Source of the DNA: Phycisphaerae bacterium
Lineage (GTDB): Bacteria; Planctomycetota; Phycisphaerae; UBA1845
Direction: 5' to 3'
Assembly: GCA_021604825.1 (NCBI GenBank)
Contig: BQJS01000067.1
Location: forward strand, 1-21,986
Length of the DNA: 21,986 nt
Under the pieces are notes generated by a model. That model had not been told where the DNA came from. It searched no databases and saw only the letters and a program-made list of their open reading frames with translations. Below, piece after piece: positions 7,757 to 17,065 of the stretch (its first letter is position 1; every line of letters begins with the position of its first letter). Both the position numbers and the translations under genes were made by a program.

Positions 7757-9232
7757 GTGAATACTGCGCTTTTGTCGTCTATCGTGAACTCCGACGCATT
7801 GCCGTCGATTCCGGCTGTTGCGCTGAAGGTGATCGAACTATGTCGGGAAGATGACGTCGACGTCAAAGACGTTGCGGACGCGATCTCAACGGATCCGGCG
7901 CTCACAGTTCGGATGCTTAAATCCGCGAACTCATCAATCTTTGGAATGTCAAAAACCGTCAGTTCGCTACCGCAGGCGATGGTTGTCCTCGGGATCCGTA
8001 CCGTCAAGGTGATGGCCTTGGGGTTTGCATTGGCGGACACGGTCAAGGGCGAAAAGAAAGGGCAGTTCGACTATCCGAGATATTGGCGGCGCTCGTTGAC
8101 GACGGCGGTCGCTGCCCGACAAATCGCGCAAGAATTCGGTGGTGTCCGGAAAGACGAGGCATTCGTCGGTGGGCTGCTCAGCGACATTGGCATGATTGCC
8201 GCCGAACGTCATAGTCAAGAACAGTACAACGAAGTTATCAAACGTCATCTCGCCGGTGAAGGCCGTTTCCATGAAATCGAGCAAGCGGTGCTTGGCATCA
8301 CGCACGCCGATGTCAGCGCGATGATGTTGGCGAATTGGAGCATGCCAGAAGCGATGAGCCACGCCATTCGTGCGCACCACGGCAACGGCCTAGAAAGCCT
8401 CGACGCACGCTCCAAATCGCTGGGCACCATTCTCAACGCTGCATCTGAAATCTCTTCCCTGTTTTCAGGCGACGTTGATCCGTCGCGATCAGAAGAAATA
8501 TTCGATTCGGTCGCCAAGACGTGCGGGGTATCGCGCGAATTCCTCGACGGCGTCATGGAAGTACTCAACCAGAACGTCAACGAAGCGGCTGAGATGTTCA
8601 GTGTCGATCTCGGAGACGAAATCTCCTTCGATCAAATCAGGCAAGCGGCGATGATGCAATTGACGCATCTTTCGATGAGCGCCGAACATGAGCGCATGAG
8701 CGCGCAAAGTCAGGTTGAGTCGTGGCGCCAGCGTGCCGAAACGGACAAGCTCACGGGCGTCGCCAATCGGCAAGCGTTTGATGATCATCTGGCCAACACA
8801 GTCCAAGATGCTCTTAGCATTCAGGGCCAGATCGGATTGATCATGTTGGATATTGATCATTTCAAGAAGCTCAATGACACCCACGGTCATCAGGCTGGGG
8901 ACGAGGCGTTGCGTCGCGTTGGATCCTGCGTTGAGCAATTCGTTGAGGAATCGCAATTTGTTGCTCGATACGGTGGGGAAGAGTTTGCGTTTGTTGTGGC
9001 GGAAGCGACTGCCGGAAAACTACGCGAGTTGGCTGAAGAGGTGCGCGAGCGCATTTCCAAGATTCGCTTTGAGCACAATGGCACCCCATTGCAATTCACG
9101 GCGAGCCTCGGGGCAGCCCACGTTGATTTCACTGAAGAATCTGTCAATCCTGAAGAATTGATCCGTCGCGCCGACGAGTGTTTGTACGGTGCCAAACAGG
9201 ATGGTCGTAACCGCGTTGAGATCGTTTTTTGA
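7757..9232 (+). CDS. HDOD-GGDEF signalling protein (putative diguanylate cyclase)
   Basis: 491 residues starting at GTG 7757; an in-frame TGA at 7742-7744 excludes longer forms, and the HDOD domain begins almost at once. Residues about 8-215 are an HDOD domain (DALPSIPAVALKVIELC, LTVRMLKSANSSIFG); where HD-type enzymes have His-Asp, this one reads LLSDIG, so no phosphohydrolase activity is expected. After a helical linker (about 295-322) the GGDEF domain starts at TDKLTGVANR and contains LDIDHFKKLND and the active-site loop GGEEF (406-410), which is competent for cyclic-di-GMP synthesis in known enzymes. The inhibitory RxxD site is absent: the four residues at that position read EESQ. The HDOD part probably senses or docks partners. 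No membrane segment. It ends 37 bases from a convergent gene. Confidence 0.9.
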   Translation: MNTALLSSIVNSDALPSIPAVALKVIELCREDDVDVKDVADAISTDPALTVRMLKSANSSIFGMSKTVSSLPQAMVVLGIRTVKVMALGFALADTVKGEKKGQFDYPRYWRRSLTTAVAARQIAQEFGGVRKDEAFVGGLLSDIGMIAAERHSQEQYNEVIKRHLAGEGRFHEIEQAVLGITHADVSAMMLANWSMPEAMSHAIRAHHGNGLESLDARSKSLGTILNAASEISSLFSGDVDPSRSEEIFDSVAKTCGVSREFLDGVMEVLNQNVNEAAEMFSVDLGDEISFDQIRQAAMMQLTHLSMSAEHERMSAQSQVESWRQRAETDKLTGVANRQAFDDHLANTVQDALSIQGQIGLIMLDIDHFKKLNDTHGHQAGDEALRRVGSCVEQFVEESQFVARYGGEEFAFVVAEATAGKLRELAEEVRERISKIRFEHNGTPLQFTASLGAAHVDFTEESVNPEELIRRADECLYGAKQDGRNRVEIVF

Positions 9233-9269
9233 TCAGTTCCACTCGGACGTTTCCCGTTCCAAGTCGCAC

Positions 9270-10139
9270 CTAATACGCGTAGGATTCCTCTGCGCCGGAT
9301 GATTTGACAAGCATCACAATCCCGACAACCACCGGGATGATGCATAGTATTTGTGCGACCACAAATCGCTTCCAACCCTTGAGGCGACCCATGGGACAGA
9401 GCGTGACGACTGCAACCATCAGTGGAGTGACCGACCCGAGCGCGAACTCTGTCGGAAACGTTTCGCCATCTGAGTAGAAATAAAATGCCAAGAACGCCAT
9501 GACGGGAATCATGATGGATGGTATGGCCATCGCTCCCGAAATAGGCTCGCGTTTGGGCAGTCGTAAGCAAATCAAGAAGAGAAAACCCAACACGGCTGCA
9601 ATGGAACCACATACCTGTGCGAATTTCGCTTGGTTCGCATGAACGACAAGAATGGAAGTCAGTATCATGCCAATCGTCACCATAAACAGTGGTGACAAGC
9701 CGTGTCGCTCGCGATTGAGATGAGATGTTGCTTCCAAATTGGCAAAGATGATCGCTGCGACTCCACCTATCAGCCACCATCGTTCGCCGGCGTAATCATC
9801 CCAGGTTGGATGAATCAACCACGCGGTGGCTGAAGCGAAAACCAGCCAAACGATGAGTCGAAGGATGTGTGTGCGCGTCATCCAGGAAGCAAGAAATGCT
9901 GCAACGGTTGCACCCCAAATCGCCACCAGAATCCATTGCCAATGCTCTGTCGGGGGGACGCCTGGCCATTTGAACATGCGGATAAAGCCGACGGTAAGTG
10001 CGATTCCGCAAGCCAGCGCCGGCAAGGGATCGGCTTGGCGTTCATCCTTCAAACGCCAAAACCGATTGCCGATCAGAGTCAAAACAACAAGTATGGCCGC
10101 AGGCGCAACCACGCCTCGCAGCAGAAATGACATCACCAT
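9270..10139 (-). CDS. Multi-spanning membrane protein of unknown function
   Basis: 289 residues, starting MVMSFLLRGVVAPAA. About ten hydrophobic stretches are spread over the whole length, with short polar loops such as RLKDERQADP, TWDDYAGERWW and RLPKREP, so nearly all of it lies in the membrane. I do not recognise a transporter or enzyme signature. The start may be ATG 10139 or ATG 10133 two codons on; only a weak AAGAG lies upstream. It follows the YceI gene by 29 bases on the same strand, so the two are likely co-transcribed. No terminator was seen before the convergent HDOD-GGDEF gene. Confidence 0.72.
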   Translation of the reverse strand: MVMSFLLRGVVAPAAILVVLTLIGNRFWRLKDERQADPLPALACGIALTVGFIRMFKWPGVPPTEHWQWILVAIWGATVAAFLASWMTRTHILRLIVWLVFASATAWLIHPTWDDYAGERWWLIGGVAAIIFANLEATSHLNRERHGLSPLFMVTIGMILTSILVVHANQAKFAQVCGSIAAVLGFLFLICLRLPKREPISGAMAIPSIMIPVMAFLAFYFYSDGETFPTEFALGSVTPLMVAVVTLCPMGRLKGWKRFVVAQILCIIPVVVGIVMLVKSSGAEESYAY

Positions 10140-10168
10140 AGCGTCAAACTCTTAGCGGCCAGCGTCAA

Positions 10169-10759
10169 TTAGCCTTCTTTTCCGCCTTCAAGGGCAACGA
10201 TGATTTTGACGTCGTCGCCAAGCATGCCGCCTTCGAGTCCATAGCTCATGCCAAATTCGCTGCGCTTGATCGTGAATATTGTTTCGATGCCTTTGCTCGC
10301 GCCGCGCGGGCCTTCGTTTGATCCGGTGATTGCGACGTCGATGGTGATCGACTTGGTGACACCGTGGCAAGTGAGATCGCCGGTGACTTTCAACGCGCCT
10401 TCTTTTCCAGCTTCGACCTTGGTGCTTTTGAAGCTCAGCGTGGGAAATTCGAGGGCATTAAAAAAGTCCGGGCTCTTGAGGTGGCCGTCACGCTTTTTGT
10501 TGTTGCTGTCGATGCTGTCGGTCTTGACAGTGACGTCAAACGATGATTTTGAAGGGTCGGCATCTATTGAGAACGTTCCGCTGACAGCATTGAAGCGGCC
10601 ATAAAACGGAGCCGACTTCTTGTGCATCACGCGAAAAAGAATGCTCGAATGGCCACCGTCAATCGTATACTCGTCGGCGATTGCTTCCGACGCATGTCCT
10701 GCACAGATCGCCGCAAACATCAACGCCGCCAACTGAATTCCCGAAACTGATTTCTTCAT
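10169..10759 (-). CDS. YceI-family periplasmic protein
   Basis: 196 residues. The signal peptide runs to about SEAIA, and the mature protein starts near DEYTIDGGHSSILFRVMH, the typical YceI opening. Family features follow: FYGRFNAVSGTFSIDAD, KKRDGHLKSPDFFNALEFPTL (split by other residues in places), LTVTG-like KVTGDLTCHGVTKSITID and a C-terminal KRSEFGMSYG. YceI proteins are lipocalin-like barrels that bind isoprenoid lipids in the periplasm. The ATG at 10759 has AGGAG at 10766-10770 with 6-base spacing and opens with MKKSV; a TTG two codons earlier is unlikely. A perfect TTGACA lies just upstream, but too near the ribosome site for a normal -35 role. Likely first gene of a pair with the membrane protein downstream. 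Confidence 0.92.
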   Translation of the reverse strand: MKKSVSGIQLAALMFAAICAGHASEAIADEYTIDGGHSSILFRVMHKKSAPFYGRFNAVSGTFSIDADPSKSSFDVTVKTDSIDSNNKKRDGHLKSPDFFNALEFPTLSFKSTKVEAGKEGALKVTGDLTCHGVTKSITIDVAITGSNEGPRGASKGIETIFTIKRSEFGMSYGLEGGMLGDDVKIIVALEGGKEG

Positions 10760-10945
10760 GGCCAACTCCTGCTATGGTCAAGTTCAATGTCAATCCAAGC
10801 TAACGCACGCGCGATCCAGTCGTCCGACGATCCAGCCCCGCGTCCGCAAACTGTATCTGCTCCGTGATGGCACGCCAACTGTTTGTTACACAATGGCAAC
10901 ATCAACGCGAATTGATGCGTTCAGTGCGGGCCATTGCGAAGAAGT

Positions 10946-10979
10946 GCGGTGACGAATCGACATTTCGATCCGTCACCGC
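10946..10979 (-). terminator. Long hairpin after the surface-protein cluster, probable terminator
   Basis: A 9-bp GC-rich stem (10946-10954 with 10971-10979), one mismatch, then 5 more pairs and a CATT loop. On the - strand the bases after the hairpin read ACTTCTTCGC, only a weak T tract. It lies 30 bases past the stop of the dockerin-tail gene, so it most likely ends that cluster's transcript or protects its 3' end. Confidence 0.55.
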
Positions 10980-11009
10980 CCAAAATTTAAGTTCTTTGAC
11001 TTTGCTGTC

Positions 11010-11741
11010 TTAATCCGACGCGAATTCCGATTCAATGACTTCGAAGTCCGACTGATCGACGTCATCATCACCGTCGAAATCGAAACAACCGCAATGTGAC
11101 GCCATCGTGGACGCATCCGAGCCAGTGAAGCACGTTTGAAATTCGGCGAAGTCCAGCAAGTCGACATCACCGTCTTCATCAAGGTCGCCAAGATCCGTTT
11201 CGGGAACAAATTGCCAAAACAGTGTTACGACATCCGATGCGAATCCAGGCAAGCGATCGCCTGCAGCGTCACCGACATAAATCTCGTACGTGGCTTCGTA
11301 CTTGCCGCAAGTTTCAGCCGCGTACCAGTTGTGGGTCATGAAACCATCCCACTGCCAGACCGCGTCAGTTCCTTGCGTCTCGAAGATCGGATCAAACGTG
11401 CCTTGTTCAAAGGCCATTAAACCCTCCGATTGCTCAATCGCCTCGACGAACACGCCAGCACCGGGAGGAATATCGACGATGCCCCCGATGAGCCAACCGT
11501 ACTGCCCGTTGTAGGAAAGTCCATCCAGAACGGTCGCAGCACCAGGATAAGTGTCATTGTAATCCTGAAGCCACAAGCGCTCGTTGGGATCACCATCGAC
11601 GGAAACTGAGACGACCTGATCGATGACCGTCACTTGCAAGTGTTTCATCGCACCGCCCAATTGCGGTGACGCGCCTCCGAATGCCGATGCTGAGCAGAGT
11701 ACTAAAATGGAGAGCGCGACGATCTTTGTCATTGCCGTCAT
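11010..11741 (-). CDS. Secreted protein with dockerin-like C-terminal repeats (paralog of the adjacent PEP-CTERM protein)
   Basis: 243 residues from ATG 11741 (AGGGG at 11749-11753). Residues about 1-24 are a signal peptide (KIVALSILVLCSASAFGG). The middle shares a module with the upstream neighbour: MKH, VLDGLSYNGQYGW, WQWDGFMTHNWYA and YEATYEIYVGD. The tail, residues 183-243, has two EF-hand-like calcium loops, DLDEDGDVDLLDF and DFDGDDDVDQSDF, separated by a stretch with Cys (CFTG ... CGC). This resembles the dockerin-like ending common in secreted planctomycete proteins. Its ATG overlaps the TGA of the preceding gene as ATGA, so translation is probably coupled. Function of the shared module is not known to me. 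Likely secreted and held by a partner through the repeats; that is inference. Confidence 0.82.
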   Translation of the reverse strand: MTAMTKIVALSILVLCSASAFGGASPQLGGAMKHLQVTVIDQVVSVSVDGDPNERLWLQDYNDTYPGAATVLDGLSYNGQYGWLIGGIVDIPPGAGVFVEAIEQSEGLMAFEQGTFDPIFETQGTDAVWQWDGFMTHNWYAAETCGKYEATYEIYVGDAAGDRLPGFASDVVTLFWQFVPETDLGDLDEDGDVDLLDFAEFQTCFTGSDASTMASHCGCFDFDGDDDVDQSDFEVIESEFASD

Positions 11742-12394
11742 CGGTTCGCCCCTGATCGCGAACGACGCCTTCCAAGGGTGAAGATTGCGCCGCCGGCAAG
11801 TAGAAATGCGCTTGTGGGTTCGGGCACATTCGTCCACGTCAGCGTGACGCTGGTTGGCGTGTAGGCCGAGTTCTCAGCGCCAGTCGTTTCGTCGCCGACG
11901 TACACTTTGTATGTCGCCAGGTACTCGCCAGGAGCAGTCACGGCGTACCAATTGTGGGTCATCACCCGATCAAATCGCCAAATATCCGGCGAACCATCCG
12001 TGCCGAAGACGGCGTCATATGAGTGCGACGCTTTCATTGGCCGCATGCCACCTTCGTACGTTTCGAGGCCCGCTGTCTGCGATTCCATTTCGATCCAAAT
12101 GGCTTCACCGGCTGACGGAACGTTAAACCCTTCAAAGATCCAACCGTACTGATCGTTGTACGCCGTACCGTCAAGTACGTCGGCAGGCGCGTTGTGCGAC
12201 TCGCCGAAATTGAGGAGTTCAAGCGGGCTGTCGTCGAGATTGGGCGTCGCTACGACGTTCGTACCGTCGAGGCTGACCGCGATGTGCTTCATGTTCATGA
12301 CGCCGTTGACATTTTGCGGCCAAACGTCGGCCACAACGGTGGCGCAACCTGTCGATATGAATGCGGCAATCACCGCGATGCTCTTGTTCTTCAT
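11738..12394 (-). CDS. PEP-CTERM sorted exported protein
   Basis: 218 residues. A signal peptide (KNKSIAVIAAFISTGCATVVA) is followed by the module shared with the next gene: MKHIAVSLDG, VLDGTAYNDQYGWIF, IWRFDRVMTHNWYAV and YLATYKVYVGDE. The C terminus (190-218) is a textbook PEP-CTERM signal: VPEPTS, a hydrophobic segment AFLLAGGAIFTLG and a basic end RRRSRS. In other bacteria such tails are processed by exosortase at the membrane; none is encoded here. The start has AGGA at about 10-base spacing. A TGC at residues 15-17 of the signal is a poor lipobox, so I do not call it a lipoprotein. It lies 37 bases after the pseudopilin gene and overlaps the next gene by 4 bases. Confidence 0.87.
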   Translation of the reverse strand: MKNKSIAVIAAFISTGCATVVADVWPQNVNGVMNMKHIAVSLDGTNVVATPNLDDSPLELLNFGESHNAPADVLDGTAYNDQYGWIFEGFNVPSAGEAIWIEMESQTAGLETYEGGMRPMKASHSYDAVFGTDGSPDIWRFDRVMTHNWYAVTAPGEYLATYKVYVGDETTGAENSAYTPTSVTLTWTNVPEPTSAFLLAGGAIFTLGRRRSRSGANR

Positions 12395-12431
12395 GTCTTA
12401 AATTTCCTAAGTAAATGACACAGTCCAGCGC

Positions 12432-13172
12432 TTACTGGGCTGTGCCTGGGTTCCAATTGTCATGTGACGATTGCTCGTCGTCTGATTTCTTAAACGTCTT
12501 ATCGAACTTAAGATTATCCACGTGTCCATCGACGAACGCGTAGCCCGCATTCGGGCGGTGTCGTTCCTTGTGGACTTCCGCCGGGGCGTCATACTTCGAC
12601 CAGAAGTGGGCCATCAAATGATCCGATGTTGTCGATGCCATCAACGAATCATCTCCCACTTCGGCAAAAAGTATCGTGGCAGCCGGTCTTGGGATTTGGT
12701 CGAACAAACGCCACGTTCGGTCTCCGGATTCAGCCGTGGAGAGTTCGAAGTAGACGTTGAGGCCATAACTCCAATAGGCTGGCCCGCTGGAATCCGCCCG
12801 CCGCCGATCGAAACCGCATCGGTAGTTTTCGTTGAGCAGTTTCACCCAACTGGCCTTGTTCATTCCGCTCGACCACGGTTGCGTACCCGTGTATTTCACG
12901 TACGCATACCCCCATGGCAGGCCGTTTTGAAAACCGAAACCGGCTGAGTGATGGCTGCGCGGGAAGCGGTTGTCGTACTCGTCCGTGTAGAACTGGTTAA
13001 ACCGACTCAGTTCTCGCATCTTGGACAAGCACGCCACGCGTTTCGCCTGGTTTCTGGCGCTCTGCAAATTCGGCAGAAGCACCGCGACCAGCAGCGCGAT
13101 GATGGACACCACGACGAGCAACTCGATCAACGTAAACGCAGACCGGTTGCGCGTCGGCTGAATCAACTTCAC
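12432..13172 (-). CDS. Type II secretion pseudopilin-like protein with H-X9-DG C-terminal motif
   Basis: 246 residues. The N terminus has a class III prepilin signal: a short basic leader (KLIQPTRNRSA), then FTLIELLVVVSIIALLVAVLLP. The residue before the cleavage site is Ala rather than the usual Gly. The C-terminal part contains HRPNAGYAFVDG, exactly His-X9-Asp-Gly, the mark of the prepilin-type proteins expanded in planctomycetes and verrucomicrobia. The GTG at 13172 has AGGAG with 7-base spacing, so I prefer it to the ATG at 13214. Likely role: minor pilin or pseudopilin of a type II secretion-like or pilus-like machine; such proteins often lie next to surface proteins, as here. Confidence 0.88.
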   Translation of the reverse strand: MKLIQPTRNRSAFTLIELLVVVSIIALLVAVLLPNLQSARNQAKRVACLSKMRELSRFNQFYTDEYDNRFPRSHHSAGFGFQNGLPWGYAYVKYTGTQPWSSGMNKASWVKLLNENYRCGFDRRRADSSGPAYWSYGLNVYFELSTAESGDRTWRLFDQIPRPAATILFAEVGDDSLMASTTSDHLMAHFWSKYDAPAEVHKERHRPNAGYAFVDGHVDNLKFDKTFKKSDDEQSSHDNWNPGTAQ

Positions 13173-13179
13173 ATTGATT

Positions 13180-13184
13180 CTCCT
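13180..13184 (-). promoter_or_regulatory. Ribosome binding site fixing a GTG start
   Basis: AGGAG on the - strand, 7 bases before GTG 13172. It selects this start over the upstream ATG at 13214 and leaves a short basic prepilin leader. Confidence 0.75.
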
Positions 13185-13262
13185 GGTTGATTGAAATCTC
13201 GCGGCGCACAACACCGCCTGATCCGTTTCAAAGAACGGAAGTCATGTACATTGGGTATTGCC

Positions 13263-13733
13263 CTATGAGAATTGCGGGCGGGGTGGGGGTGGTTCGTACC
13301 CAAGCGTTGCAAGGGGAATCAGGAAATGATCCGTCGGTATTTGTCGCACAACATGCTTGGTAAGATTCAGTTCGGCCGATTCGTTGCCCAGGGAAACAAC
13401 CAGCCCCAGTCCGCTCCACGTCGCCGATAATCCCCGGCATGCCTGCGATCCGATCACCCAGCCGCCATTTGTGCTCTCTTTCTTGGCGTTCGGTTTTTGG
13501 GCCGAGCAGCAACCGCCCGCGGGCTTGGTTCTTTCTGGTGTGACCGAGGGTTTGGCGCAGCAGCACGCCGTCTTGCACATCAGCGCTGTCGTGCAACCGC
13601 AACCGTGATCGCGACACGGGAAATCTTCATCACCGATCGGGCCGGACTGCGGAAGTGGAAATCCCACGATGGCCATCAGGAAAGCCAGGATTGTGACGCT
13701 GGAAGAAAGTTGTCGGAATCGTAGACGATTCAT
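13263..13733 (-). CDS. Cys-rich exported or membrane-anchored protein of unknown function
   Basis: 156 residues. One N-terminal hydrophobic segment (VTILAFLMAIVGFPLP, about 13-28) acts as signal peptide or anchor. Ten Cys follow, mostly clustered at residues 40-76: CRDHGCGCTTALMCKTACCC, then GGCC, with a last one at 99. The C terminus ends in a Pro-rich stretch (YEPPPPRP). I recall a similar C-x4-CGC-x5-C-x3-CCC pattern in hypothetical planctomycete proteins; no function is known to me. The clustered Cys and His suggest metal binding or disulfides in the cell envelope. It lies 35 bases after the ftsB-like gene and may share its transcript. The start has no clear ribosome site. Confidence 0.72.
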   Translation of the reverse strand: MNRLRFRQLSSSVTILAFLMAIVGFPLPQSGPIGDEDFPCRDHGCGCTTALMCKTACCCAKPSVTPERTKPAGGCCSAQKPNAKKESTNGGWVIGSQACRGLSATWSGLGLVVSLGNESAELNLTKHVVRQIPTDHFLIPLATLGYEPPPPRPQFS

Positions 13734-13768
13734 GCGGTTCAGTGGCGGTGATTAACTTTTCAGATGGA

Positions 13769-14364
13769 TCACGGAGTTGCTGATGTTGTATCGTCTACAT
13801 TGGGTTTTGGCCAGAAGATGGCGAACGCAGCAATAAAAAGCGAAATTGAAAGCAGTAAGATTAACTCGCGGGCGGGGCTGTGACAGAAGATCCGATCGTA
13901 ATCAATCGCCGGAAGCATCGAAGCCATCCGCGACAGCGGCGCTGGCAATTGCGCAGGGACAGCGCTCGCCAAGTCCATTCGCGCCGTATCGACATTATCC
14001 GATTCGCCGAGCGAAACACTATCTGGTTCAATTTCGCCGACGTGAAAGACTTGCTCTTCGGGCGTTTGGAATCCGAGCTCGCGGCGGGCCAGTCGTGAAA
14101 TGACCACGGGATCGTTGTGGATCGCGTCCAGCCGTTTGCGCATGATTTCGAGTTCGCGCTGGGCGTCTTGCGTTTGGAGCGCCCGGACCTGTTCGGTCAC
14201 CGTGGCGTCTTGATATTCGCGCCACGCCGGCAGCACCATACACGGCAACATTCCCGCCAGCGACAAACCGATTAGACACCAGAATACAATGCCAGCGCTG
14301 TCTCCCGGAGGAACAGTTGCGTCAGCGTGATCGAGAGATTGAGATGTTTGGCGATCCGTGCCCA

Positions 14365-14365
<1 letters not shown>
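13769..14365 (-). CDS. FtsB/DivIC-like septum formation initiator
   Basis: 198 residues from GTG 14365. After about 20 polar residues there is a membrane segment (AGIVFWCLIGLSLAGMLPCMVLP), then a coiled coil (about 55-95: REYQDATVTEQVRALQTQD and on) and the family-typical end NDPVVISRLARRELGFQTPEEQVF. These proteins bridge the divisome in the periplasm with FtsL/FtsQ. Unusually, about 80 further residues follow, ending in a second membrane segment (ELILLLSISLFIAAFAIFW). The frame is open back to 14464 but that would overlap enolase by 100 bases; the GTG shares one base with the enolase stop (TAGTG), which suggests coupled translation. eno next to ftsB/divIC is a common arrangement in bacteria and supports the call. 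Confidence 0.8.
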
Positions 14366-17050
<2,685 letters not shown>

Positions 17051-17065
17051 AGAAACTGGCTTAAA

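Noticed and set aside
8890..9780. 296-residue open frame on the - strand
   Set aside because: It spans the GGDEF coding region in antisense and part of the membrane protein gene in another frame; both real genes are better supported.
12335..12394. Lipoprotein signal in the PEP-CTERM protein
   Set aside because: The STGC stretch is a poor lipobox and the C-terminal PEP-CTERM signal already explains sorting.
13228..13617. 129-residue open frame on the - strand
   Set aside because: It overlaps the Cys-rich exported protein in another frame; only the 13263-13733 frame has a signal segment and patterned Cys.
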